Assembly (NCBI RefSeq): GCF_964030865.1
Contig: NZ_OZ034984.1
Coordinates: 682,001-746,000, forward strand
Direction: 5' to 3'
From: Spiroplasma endosymbiont of Dioctria linearis
GTDB lineage: Bacteria; Bacillota_I; Bacilli_A; Mycoplasmatales; Mycoplasmataceae
DNA length: 64,000 nt
The notes under the pieces are model-generated. The model saw only the letters and a list, made by a program, of their open reading frames with translations. It searched no databases and was not told the origin of the DNA. The translations under genes were made by a program, and so were the position numbers. This document shows, piece by piece, positions 35,127-45,178 of this stretch. The first letter of the stretch is position 1. Every line of letters starts with the position of its first letter.

Positions 35127-35147
35127 AAAATCACCTATATTCTTTTG

Positions 35148-35918
35148 TTAGTAAACTAATTTAAATTGTTCTAATCAAAAATTTTCTTCTTTAAAACCTA
35201 ATTTTTTATAAATATTAAAAGCCATTTTACTACCAAAAAGACATGCTTCCTTTTGGCCCTTTTCTAAACATCTGTTTATTAATGACTTCATTAAAAAAGT
35301 AGCAAGACCTTTTCCTCTTGCAACTTCTAACATTGCAATATCATCAATAACAGTTATATTTTCATCAAAGTGAGTTAAATGACCTGTTCCTACATATTGA
35401 CCATCATATTTTATAATGTAAAGCTCGCTTACCTTTTGATACTCTTCAAAAATCCCATAAAATTTTTTAGAGTCTGTTACTTCATCTGAAAATATTGCTC
35501 CAACTATCTTTACAAAATTGTCTAATTGCTCTTTAGTATCAACTTTTATAAATTCCGCTTTTTTAACACTATATTTTTCATACTTTTGTAGATTTTTTAA
35601 ATTAAGCGACATAAATTGATAATTAATTTTAAACTTAATTTCCTTAATTAATTTTTGCTTTTGATAAGCTTTATTTGTAAAATTAGTTAAAAACTTTGGA
35701 CTATACTTTTTAATTTCATTAAGTCCCTCAAAATTATAATCTCAATTTTTCTTTATAATTGAGGTTGGATGATCATTAAAAGATAATAATTCATGCTCAT
35801 TTATTTCTAACTTGTTAATTTCATTATTAACTGGATCAACATAATAACTTAAATAAACTTTTGCAATTGTGTCATATTTTTTTACTTCTGATATTTTTGA
35901 TTTATATTTGAATTCCAT
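35148..35918 (-). CDS. GNAT family N-acetyltransferase with N-terminal extension
   Basis: The C-terminal 140 of 256 residues form a GNAT domain with 'AMLEVARGKGLATFLMKSLI', the acetyl-CoA binding motif A (RGKGLA), and the end 'NIYKKLGFKEENFWLEQF'. The first 110 residues are an extra domain I do not recognise ('YLSYYVDPVNNEINKLEINEHELL'). The substrate cannot be predicted. The start at 35918 has AGAGG upstream. TGA(Trp) codons occur in both halves. Confidence 0.88.
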
Positions 35919-35970
35919 ATACTATTACCTCTAAACCTCAACACACTTATTTTACAAAAAAATAAAAAAA

Positions 35971-35990
35971 ATGCTAGCAAAAGCTGGCAT
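35971..35990 (-). terminator. Terminator after tRNA-Arg
   Basis: ATGCTAGC/GCTGGCAT with a four-base loop is followed by eight T and more T-rich sequence on the minus strand, 15 bases beyond the tRNA. Confidence 0.85.
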
Positions 35991-36004
35991 GTATTTTTTT
36001 AAAT

Positions 36005-36081
36005 TGGCGCCCACGAGAAGATTCGAACTTCTGACCCTACGCTTAGAAGGCGCATGCTCTATCCTACTGAGCTACGTGGGC
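36005..36081 (-). tRNA. tRNA-Arg (anticodon UCU)
   Basis: On the minus strand the acceptor stem GCCCACG pairs with CGTGGGC, followed by discriminator G and an encoded CCA. The D arm (TAGCTCAGTAGGATAGAGC), the anticodon stem TGCGC/GCGTA with loop CTTCTAA, and the T arm with GTTCGAATC are all present. The anticodon TCT reads AGA and AGG codons, the main arginine codons in this AT-rich genome. Confidence 0.98.
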
Positions 36082-36582
36082 AAAATAAGACAAAATAATA
36101 ATAGCAAATTTTAGACAAGAATGCTACAATTTTATCTCTTTGGTTATAAAAATATAGTATTATAAACATTCTAAAATTTAAATTATTTTGCCTTTTTACC
36201 AAATTTATTAGATTTATGAGTTTTTTTATTTTTTATAGGTAAGGTTTGCCTTTTATAAAATCATTTACTTAAATATTCTAATTTTAGTCTATCTTAAAAC
36301 TTTAATATGCAAAGTGAAACTAGTAGAGTAATCATTTGATATTATTTCTCAATTACTTTTATTTTTAAAAGTATATATATTAAAAATTAACATTAAAATA
36401 TATAAAAGGCAATAAAAATATTATTTAGTCTTTAAAAATATGCCTACTAAGTACTTATAAAATATTTTCTGTTTAAAAGACTTATAGGATTTAAACAGAC
36501 AAATAAATAACTTTATTTTAACTTAACTAAAATTCTTCTAAGATTGAACATTTAAAAATAAAGAATTTATATTATAACTAAT
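36082..36582. other. 500-base intergenic region, possible gene remnant
   Basis: No intact gene is visible on either strand. TATAAT at about 36147-36152 (minus) may be part of the tRNA promoter. From 36293 down to a TAA at 36183 a minus-strand frame stays open for 36 codons without a start and encodes a basic tail ending 'KNKKTHKSNKFGKKAK', which looks like the C-terminus of a lost gene. The rest is AT-rich without clear repeats. Confidence 0.4.
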
Positions 36583-38178
36583 CTATTTTTTTCATCTTAA
36601 TAATTTTAAAGGAAGTTCTAAATTTGAAATATACATTTTAGATTTTTCAAAGTCATTAATTAATAATTTTTCATATTCTTTACACATATTTTCAAATTTT
36701 GAATAAAGCTTTTTTACTAGTTCTTGTGTCTGAACAGTATGATCTAAAGGATGAGGACCCATTAAAATTAGAATGTTTTTAAAAAGTTCAAATAAGTCAT
36801 AATTCATTTTTGAAGCTGTTGTATTTTCAACTCCAAGCAATAAACTCATTATTTTTCCAATTTTATAAAAGCATTTTTTATCATAAAAGTCATCAAGTTT
36901 TGTATATTTTAATTCTAAAACTTCATTAATATCATCTTCAGAAATTAAAAAGTCAAATTCTAATAGATTTTCAACATCTAATTTTCTTTTAAATTTATCT
37001 TCTTTAGTTTCTTCAAAAAGATTTAAAACATCAACAAAAAGCTTTTTCTTTGGTTTTATTCTTGAATCTATTAAATTTGGTAAATACTCATGAATTAATA
37101 AAATTAATCTTAACTTTGCAAGTACTGTATAAATTATTTCAGATGCTCTAAAAAGAGTTTCTTTATTATATGAAATGAATCTTTCCTTTTTTGATTCAAT
37201 ATAAGGAATTAAAACTTCTATATTAATATTTTGATTTGCAAAAGGTGATAAGATTTTAATATTTGATTTTTTTAATTCATTCCTTATTTCACCATTTTCA
37301 TTAATATATTTATCATCAGATATAAATAAAGGAAGATAGTTTTTTAATTGATCAAATAACTCCTCACCATCATCAAGCATAGTAACTGCACTAATTTCTT
37401 CTTTCATAAGAATAGTTGTTAATTTTGTTAATTGGAAAAGCGCTTTAAAGCGTTCTTTTAAATCAAAATTATTTCATTTTGATGATGAAAAATTACTTAA
37501 AAAGAAAAGCCACTCTTCATCACTTTGAATCAATTCATGAGTTTCATTTAAGTAGTCTAACTCTTTTTCCCTTCATTCTCTTCCAGAATTAAATTTTCTC
37601 AAAATAACATCTCTTTGATAACATTTTTCAATTCTTTGATATAAACCCTGTTTTTCTTGAATACCTATTAAACTTAAAGTGAAAACAAATGGATAAATTG
37701 TTGAAGCTTTTATTTTACCATCGTCAGCTTCATAATTAATGTCATACTCATAGTTAATTACTAATTCTCTAATATAAGCTTGAGATAAATTTTTTCACAT
37801 TTCATATGTTCTAAAACAATACTCATTAATATAAGGTAATAATAGATTTGAAATTATATCTCAACATAATTCATAAGTTTCTTCGTCTTTTAAGTTTGCT
37901 TTTCTTGGTTTATCTTTTACAAATCTATACCTAATTTTATAGATTTCTTCATATCTTTCTAAAATATATTCTGTATAAGAGTTATTTTCTTCTAAAGGAA
38001 TTTCTGTTAAAACAATTCCTCGATATAAAGAATATTGAATAACTCCTAAATAAACTACTGGATATAAATTATAAATAAGTTCCTTTTGAGTTGTAATATA
38101 GTATTTAAGTTGTGCATTTTCGTGTACCAAATTATGTAAACCATACCAAAAAATACTTTGTTTATCAATTTCTCTCAT
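36583..38178 (-). CDS. Hypothetical 531-aa cytosolic protein
   Basis: I recognise no family. The protein is helical, charged and aromatic-rich, without signal peptide or membrane helix. The frame crosses several TGA(Trp) codons, and the end was extended past one to 'LLRWKK'. GAAAGG precedes the ATG at 38178, which is 16 bases after the trmFO stop, so it is probably co-transcribed with trmFO. Confidence 0.8.
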
Positions 38179-38194
38179 ATTAACCTTTCGCTAT

Positions 38195-39514
38195 TTATAC
38201 TAATGTTTTAATAAATTGCTTCATTGAATTTAAAGCTCTATTTGAATACATATCTTTTTTTTCTTCTTTTTTAATTTTAGACTTAATTTCTAAATTTTCA
38301 ACAATACTTCAATTTGCTTTCATAGGTTGAAAGTTTTTTGAACTTGTTGAAATAATATAATTTTGTAATCCACCCATTACAGTATTTATTGGAAATTTCA
38401 TAAGTTCTTGCTGATTTAATAATCTTGCAATATTTATAGCAGCTATGATACCTGATGAAGTTGATTCAACATAGCCCTCTACACCTGTAATTTGCCCTGC
38501 AAAGAATATATTATTATTTGATTTTAATTGATTGAATTCATTTAAAACAGTTGGTGAATTTATAAAGTTGTTTTGGTGCATAACACCATATCTTATAAAG
38601 TTGGCTTTTTCTAAACCAGGAATTAATCTAAAAACTCTTTTTTGTTCTGGTCATGTTAGATTTGTTTGAAATCCTACAAAGTTATAAAGATTATCTGCAG
38701 CATTATCTTGTCTTAATTGAACTACAGCAAAATTATTTGTTCCATCAAAATTTCTTAAACCTGCTGGTTTAAGAGGGCCAAAAGTTAAAGTGTCAAATCC
38801 CCTTTTTGCCATTACTTCTAATGGCATACAACCTTCAAAGTATTTTAGATTTTGTTCCGATTCTAAATGTACAGGAGCTAATTCAGCAGATATTAACTCA
38901 TTATAAAATAACTCATATTGTTCTCTGTTCATAGGACAATTAATATAATCTTGAGTTTCTCCTTTTTCATAACGATTCTTTCTAAATGCTATATCCATGT
39001 TTATTGAATCTTTGGTTATTATTGGTGCAACTGCATCAAAGAAATAAAAATAATCTTGTCCAATTAACTTCGAGATCTCTGACTGTAATGTTTCACTGGT
39101 TAATGGACCTGAGGCAATTAAAGTTATTTGAGTTTCATCTATTTTTTTAAATTCCTCTTCAATTACTTCAATATTTTTATTATTTTTCATTTCATCAGTA
39201 ATATATTTTGAAAATAATTCGCGATCTACTGCAAGACTACCTCCTGCTGGTATTTGAGCAAATTCAGCAGCTTTAATTATTAATGAATCAAACATTCTCA
39301 TTTCTTCTTTTAAAGTTCCTACCGCATTTTTTAAATCACTTGATCTCAAAGTATTTGAACATACTAATTCAGCAAAATAATCCAATTTTTGTACTGGATT
39401 TCTTTTTAGGGTCTTTTTTTCATATAATTTAACTTTGATATTTCTTTTTGACAATTGGTAAGCTGCTTCACAACCTGATAATCCAGCTCCAATAATATTA
39501 ACTATTCTTTTCAT
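38195..39514 (-). CDS. trmFO: Methylenetetrahydrofolate tRNA(uracil-54)-methyltransferase
   Basis: TrmFO uses methylene-THF and FAD to make ribothymidine 54 in tRNA. The 439-aa protein starts '[17 protein letters not shown]', the FAD-binding motif, followed by '[10 protein letters not shown]', 'SGPLTSE', '[16 protein letters not shown]' and '[14 protein letters not shown]', all typical. Trp codons are TGA in two places. There is no ribosome-binding site. TATAAT ends only six bases before the ATG, suggesting a leaderless mRNA. Confidence 0.97.
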
Positions 39515-39520
39515 TGTTTA

Positions 39521-39526
39521 ATTATA
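39521..39526 (-). promoter_or_regulatory. -10 box of trmFO
   Basis: The minus strand reads TATAAT followed by six bases and then the ATG of trmFO, so the expected transcription start is the A of the start codon. No good -35 box is visible. Confidence 0.6.
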
Positions 39527-39834
39527 ACAAAAAAATTGACTTAAAAATAAAAGGTAAATATCAATTTATCTAAATTTTATAAATATATTTTTAAAATTAA
39601 TTATCTTGATAAATTATTACTAAATAAGCAGTTAAAACCTATTATTAATATCTTGACTCTTTTTAAGATTCTTCCTTTATTTGCATAAAGAAGTAGAATT
39701 ACTCTCTTTTTTACATTATTAACTATTTAATTTAAATATATTAATTTGGTCTTATTTCTCTATTTTTTGTATCTTTAAAGAAGTTATCTTTTTATTTCTT
39801 AGATAAATAAAATGGAAATCTCTAATATTAAAAA

Positions 39835-39857
39835 ATGCACAATATAAAATTGTGCAT
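39835..39857 (-). terminator. Terminator of the ABC fusion gene
   Basis: ATGCACAAT/ATTGTGCAT with a 5-base loop is followed by six T on the minus strand, nine bases past the stop of the ABC gene. Confidence 0.85.
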
Positions 39858-39865
39858 AAAATATT

Positions 39866-41476
39866 TTAAGATTCTCATTTTAATTTAAATGAAGCTGTCA
39901 CTGTAAAGGCACTTACCAATGCTATTGAAACTGCTAAATAAATTCCAGTCTCTAAATCAAATATAAATCTTCCTGCTCAAGCATTTGTAAATGGCTCCAT
40001 GCAATATTTAAATATATTTAAATAAGTTGCATATTTTAGAACTGGACTATTCATAATTAAATCAATTGGTATGAAGGAACCACCTAAAAAAGCAATTGGC
40101 ATATATATAATATTTGAAACTGCAATATAAGTTGTTGTTGATTTAAATATACTTGCCAATAACATTCCCATTGCAACTGCTTGAACTAATGTCAACAATA
40201 AAAATGGAATTGATTCTCCAAATTGTACTGGTAAAGCAACATTTGCTCATCCAAACTCGCCACCAAACATTATCCCAGCTCAAAGTAAAGTTCATAAAAA
40301 TCCCATAAGCATGAAAACAATTCCCATTGCTACAACAGTTAGTATAAAAAAAATTGGTTTTATATTTGTTGCACCAATTCTTTTCATAAGAACACTATTT
40401 TTAAATTCTAAAATTGTTTGTGGAATTATAAAAACCCCCACAGAGATTATTTGCATTATTGCTAATGAGCCTATTAAGTTATGTAATAAAGCATATTTAG
40501 GTTGACCACTTGATCCAGGTATTTCCATTGTTTTAAAAACAAAACCTTCAAGAAATAAAAGAATCAATGGGAAGAAAAATAAGAAGAATGGAACTGCAAA
40601 ACCTTTTGCATAGTATTTCATTAAAAGTTTTATTAAAGGAAGATTTTTCCCTTTATTTTTTTCACTATTAATAATTCTATCTAATTTATTTTTATTTTCC
40701 TTATCTGATTTTTCAATATCTTTTTTTAAATCAGCTGATTTTTCTTCTTTAAATTTTTTTCAAGTAAAATTATGAACTGACCCATATTGTTTTACTAAAT
40801 CTTTAACAAGTCCTTGTTCTCTAATTTTTCCATTATGAATATAGATATATTTATCACAAAGCTCTTCAATTTCACTCATCATATGTGTTACCAAAATCAT
40901 AGCTTTATTTTTACTTACAACATTTTCCTTAATAACATCAAAGATTTCACTTCTAACTTCAATATCTAATCCTGTTGAAATCTCATCAAATATAACTAAA
41001 TCAGGATTGTGAATTAAACTTAGAAGTATATTTACTCTTTGTTGTTGCCCACCGCTTAAACCCTCTAAAAATTTATTTTTAAAATTTTCAATTTGAAATT
41101 TTCTTAGGATTTCAATTAATTTCCCATGAGTCATTGGTATATTAAAAGTTTCTAAATAATACTTAATCATATCCAAAACTGTAATTCCAATTGGATATTT
41201 TGATTCTTGGAATTGTAATCCAATTGTCATATTTTCTTGTCTTTTAATTTTACCTAAAGTTGGTTTTCTAATACCTCCAAGTATTTCACTCAAAGTCGAT
41301 TTTCCCCCACCATTAGGACCAATAATACCAATCCTATCTCCTGGATTTATCACTAAACTAACATCATCTAATGCATTTTTATTTTTATAAGTTTTTGTAA
41401 TATTAGTGATCTCAATTAAAGGTTTTGTTTCATCAATACCCAATTCTTTTTTGTTTATTTGTTCTTTTTCTATCAT
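39866..41476 (-). CDS. ABC transporter: fused ATPase (N) and ABC-2 permease (C)
   Basis: Reading TGA as Trp joins an ATPase and a permease into one 536-aa protein. The ATPase covers residues 15-235: Walker A 'GPNGGGKST', signature 'LSGGQQQR', Walker B 'LVIFDEIS', and H-loop 'VTHMM'. After a charged linker the permease has about six helices from residue 290 ('FFLFFFPLILLFLEGFVF'). The start at 41476 has AGAGG seven bases upstream. The order ATPase-permease is like eukaryotic ABCG half-transporters. The substrate is unknown; drug, lipid or peptide export is possible. Confidence 0.88.
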
Positions 41477-41625
41477 AATTATTCCTCTCATTTAAATTTT
41501 AGACTCAATAAGTATAATACCTTTATCTTAGTTTTAATTTAACAATAAAAAATAAAAAATATTTTATAAATACTGATTTTTTTTAATAAAATAATAATGT
41601 TGAAAAACACAAAGGGAGAAAAATA

Positions 41626-41921
41626 ATGAAAAGCTTCAAGCTGAAATTAAAAATGAAATACCTGATTTTCAAACTGAAAAAGAAGCAATTAATTGAGCTC
41701 TTAAAAGTACAAAATATCAAGAAGCTTTGATTGAGGCGACATGAACTTTTGCTTATATGGTTAAGGTCTTATGATTTTTACAAGAAGAACAACCAACCGA
41801 ATCTATTGAAGAATATGAAGCAATTATAAATGATGCTAACACACAAGAAGTTTTAACATCAAAGAGCAAAAAGAGTATAAATTCAATAATCAATTGAGCT
41901 AAAATTAGTCCTTTATCATAA
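41626..41921 (+). pseudogene. Small plus-strand gene, frameshifted after its start
   Basis: RBS AAGGGAG is followed seven bases later by ATG at 41626. The next frame, from 41628, is open for 97 codons to a TAA at 41919-41921. It encodes a protein-like sequence with four TGA(Trp) codons ('EIPDFQTEKEAINWALKSTK', then 'EATWTFAYMVKVLW'). One extra A in the AAAA run after ATG would restore it as 'MKKLQAEI...' (98 aa). It may be a pseudogene, an uncorrected sequencing error, or a slippage-controlled gene. A strong terminator follows. Confidence 0.6.
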
Positions 41922-41932
41922 TTATAAATATT

Positions 41933-41964
41933 AAAAGACCTCTTATTAGAATAAGAGGTCTTTT
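41933..41964. terminator. Bidirectional terminator
   Basis: AAAAGACCTCTTAT and ATAAGAGGTCTTTT are perfect 14-bp arms with a 4-base loop. It serves the plus-strand small gene and the convergent minus-strand ABC exporter. Confidence 0.95.
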
Positions 41965-41982
41965 AATATTTTTTGCACAAAT

Positions 41983-43860
41983 TTAACCCATTAGACCTGC
42001 ATCATATAGATTTTTAAAGTGTCCAGTTTTACTTTTTAATTCACTAAAACTACCAACTTGAGCAATTCCTTTTTCTGGAGCTAATACTATAATTGTATCA
42101 ACATTTTTTATTGTACTTAATCTATGTGCAATTGTAACAGTTGTTCTCCCCTTCATTAGACTATCTAATTTAGATTGAATTTCTTTTTCAACTATATTAT
42201 CTAAAGCACTTGTTGCTTCATCTAAAATTAATAATTGAGGATCTTTTAAAAACATTCTTGCAATTACTAATCTTTGTTTTTGTCCACCAGACAACATAAA
42301 TCCACGCTCACCAAGAATAGTATTATAACCTTCTGGTCATGTCATTACTAAATCATGTAATTCAGCTAATTTCGCTGCCTCTATTGCTTCTTCATCACTA
42401 GCATCAAAACGTCCATATTTTATATTATCAAGAACATCTCCAAATAAAATTTGAGGTTCTTGTTCAACATAACCAACTTTATCTAAGTAACTTGCTAAAT
42501 TTACATCTCTTAAATCATTAGTTCCATTTATTAAAATTTGACCTTTAAATGGATCATAGAATCTTAATAAAAGCTTTGCAATTGTTGATTTTCCAGCTCC
42601 AGTCTCACCAACAAAAGCATATGATTTACCATGCTCAAATGTAAATGAAAATTTTGGAATAATAACTTTCTCTGGTTTTTCTGGGTATCTAAATTCAACA
42701 TCTTTAAAAATAATTTCTTTATCAATATTTTCAATTTTAATTCCTTCTTCAGGATTATAATGTGGGTCAATTCTTGATTTTGAAGTTATAATTTCATCAA
42801 TTCTTACAGCTGAAGTTGAAGCTTGAATTAATCCTATTTGTAACCTTGCCACTTGCATAACTGGTCCAACCATTGTTCCAACAGATGATATAAATGATGT
42901 TAAAACAACAGAAATTGTTGTTGGATCATCATGTCATTTTATTGCAGCTGCAATAACAATTATCATCTGAATTGAACTTATTCCTGCCACTAAAATAGTT
43001 ACTATTGTAGATTGCAACTTAATTAAGCTACTTGATTTTTTAAAGTAATCCTTATGAATTTCTTTAAATCTTTCAGTTTCATAATTTTCAGTTCCAGAAG
43101 CTTTAATAAGTCTAACTGTAGCAATTCTATCTGTTACATCTCCATTAATTGATGTTATAGAATCTCTTGTTTTAAAAGCAGCCTTTTTTACAATTCCAAA
43201 ACTTGAAAAAATTGATGTTACAATTACAATCATTGTTATTATTACAACTATTGTCAAATAAGTATCTATTGTAAACATCATGATTAATGCCCCAAAAAAT
43301 GTAAATGAGGCATTTAACATTGTTACTGGTATTTGTTGTGCTTGATCTCCAATAATTTGTGTATCTGAAACAATTTTTGTTAAAATCTCTCCAATTTTTT
43401 TATCAGAATAATAACTCATATCTTGTTTTACTAATTTTTCTAGAGTTTTATTTCTTAATTCAATTTCTACATTTTTTCCCATTATTCCTGCTAAGTAATT
43501 TGAAGCAAAAGTAAATATTGCTAATGATGCAAATAATCCAAGTTGAACATAAATTCAATCTACTCAAGTTAAATTAAAACCAAATAATGGTGTAGTAGTA
43601 ATTGGTTCTCCCTCACCTTCACGTGGAGGAACTAATATTATCATAATATTTTGAATAATTTTAGGACTTAGAACTCCTGCAACTGAAGATGCAAGTGTCA
43701 GTATAACTAAAAAAATACCAACTATAGGATGTCTTTTTAAATAATGAAAAACAATAGCAAAAAATGCTTTTCCACTTTTTTTCTTTTTGAAATCATTATT
43801 ATTAGATTTTTTTGTATTTTCTTCTGAAATTAATTCTTCAGTAATATTTTTATTTGACAT
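41983..43860 (-). CDS. ABC exporter with fused transmembrane and ATPase domains
   Basis: This 625-aa half-exporter has a membrane domain of six helices at about residues 40-330 and an ATPase at 370-610. Walker A is 'GETGAGKST', the Q-loop 'GYVEQEPQILFG', the signature 'LSGGQKQR', Walker B 'LLILDEATSALD' and H-loop 'AHRLST'. It belongs to the MsbA/LmrA-like type I exporters and probably works as a homodimer, since no partner gene is adjacent. The frame crosses four TGA(Trp) codons. The substrate is unknown. Confidence 0.95.
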
Positions 43861-43902
43861 TTCTTCACCTTTTCTTACAAATTATACATTAAAAAGCAAA
43901 AA

Positions 43903-43924
43903 AAAGAGAGATAAATCTCTCTTT
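43903..43924 (-). terminator. Terminator of the small RNA
   Basis: The hairpin AAAGAGAGAT/ATCTCTCTTT is followed by eight T on the minus strand. Confidence 0.9.
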
Positions 43925-44028
43925 GAATTAAATAACTTTTATCATTTGTGTGTCGGGAATAAAATGATTAGTTAATTTATACTTAGTTTTTTTAGGCCTT
44001 AGCCTTACAAGTGTGATATCTCTATCAC
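43903..44028 (-). ncRNA. Structured small RNA, candidate MCS4-like
   Basis: TGATATAAT (extended -10, at 44035-44043) directly follows the dprA stop. The transcript would begin near 44028 and end at the hairpin AAAGAGAGAT/ATCTCTCTTT with a run of T (43903-43924), giving about 125 bases. Near the 5' end TGTGATA-GAGA-TATCACA forms a 7-bp stem with a GNRA loop. Further on ATCATTT/AAATGAT pair around a loop of 14 bases. No ORF is present. It contains GACACACAAAT, ten of eleven bases identical to a conserved part of U6 snRNA; the reported 125-base MCS4 RNA of Mycoplasma capricolum has U6 likeness. The link is from memory and unproven. Confidence 0.6.
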
Positions 44029-44046
44029 AAATTTATTATATCATTA

Positions 44047-44802
44047 TTAGATTTGATTTAATATATCTTTTGCATTTTCTACTAATTTTGCCCCGTCTTT
44101 TATTAGTTTATTTGTAGAATTCCTAGAATAGATACTATCAGGAATTGCAAAGACCTCTTTACCTTCGTTTATTGAAAATGAGAACAGTTTTTTTATAATA
44201 TCTTTTTCTTTAAATTGAATAAAAAGAATTGCTTTTGAGATACCACAAATCATTCTATTTGCATAGTCTCCCATAATATTAATAATATTACTATTAGATT
44301 CATATACTTCTGTAATTGCCAATAAATTCTTTCTTTCTGGTACATCAATTGTTTTTCTAAGATAATCTTTCATGCTTTCTTCAATTATTTTAATTAATTT
44401 ATAATCATTTTTAAATCCAGTATCCAATACCTCATTATTAACACCAATATTTTCAATTGTTGAAAATACAGTACCCTCTTCATTTAAATCTCTCATAAAA
44501 GTTTGTGTACTTTTAATTCCATAATCATTAATTTCTTCTCCCCCAACCAAAGCAATTGTTTTATTATGTTTAGAGATAAGAGATATATCACCTTTGTAAA
44601 ATATCACAAATGGTGGTTTATGGGTATTTTTTAAGTAATTTGGATATAACGGACTTAATATAGTTATAAAATTACAATCAATTGAATTTGAAACTTCATC
44701 CAAATCTTTATGAGTTATTTTTTCTTTGATTTCCAAAGCATTATAGATTTGATCTCAATCACCATTATATTTTATTGAAAAATATAATAATACATTTTCC
44801 AT
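44047..44802 (-). CDS. dprA: Divergent DprA/Smf-like protein
   Basis: DprA loads RecA onto incoming single-stranded DNA. The 251-aa protein has the order of a DprA Rossmann-like domain: 'LSPLYPNYLKNTHKPPFVIFYKGD', then 'TIALVGGEEINDYG' where the family has 'vaiVGsR..s.yG', and ends with 'EVFAIPDSIYSRNSTNKLIKDGAKLV', the hallmark of the family C-terminus (GS..S.G.N.LI..GA). The usual GxRxxS loop is lost, so it may have altered DNA binding. The start at 44802 overlaps the ssb stop as TAATG. Confidence 0.82.
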
Positions 44803-45107
44803 TAATTTAATTGAAAAATTTTATTTGCAACTAATTCATTTCCATATTTATTATTTTCCGCATTTCCGAAAGATACAATTCTTCCTTCAACACCAATATA
44901 GGATTGATCAAAATATTCATATTCTTCTCCTAAAATATTTGATCAAACTTTTACATTAATAAAATCCTCAATAGTTTCTCCCGATTTAGTTTTATAATTT
45001 CTTGGTACTTTTAAAACAAATTTATATAATTTTTTTTGACCATCTTTAGAATCAAAGACAACTTGAGGTTCACCTTCCATTTGGCCAATAATAGTTACAT
45101 TATTCAT
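44802..45107 (-). CDS. ssb: Single-stranded DNA-binding protein
   Basis: The 101-aa protein begins 'MNNVTIIGQMEGEPQV' and has 'YKFVLKVPRNYK', 'DFINVKVWSN' and 'YIGVEGRIVSF', the OB-fold pattern of bacterial SSB. It lacks the acidic C-terminal tail that recruits partners in replicative SSB, so it resembles competence-type or secondary SSBs. One Trp is TGA. AGGAG precedes the ATG, and it is coupled to dprA through TAATG. Confidence 0.85.
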
Positions 45108-45145
45108 ATCAATACTCCTCCTACTATTAATATCGACATAAAGTT

Positions 45146-45178
45146 AAAAAAAATAATTGATTAATCAATTATTTTTTT
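45146..45178. terminator. Terminator overlapping the symporter stop
   Basis: A nearly perfect palindrome AATAATTGATTAATCAATTATT is flanked by A-run and T-run. The symporter stop codon lies in it. Confidence 0.8.

Larger units (their letters stand above)
39515..39865. other. Intergenic region upstream of trmFO
   Basis: The stretch holds the trmFO promoter at its left end and the ABC transporter terminator at its right end (39835-39857). I see no gene or clear repeat in the 300 bases between. Confidence 0.6.
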
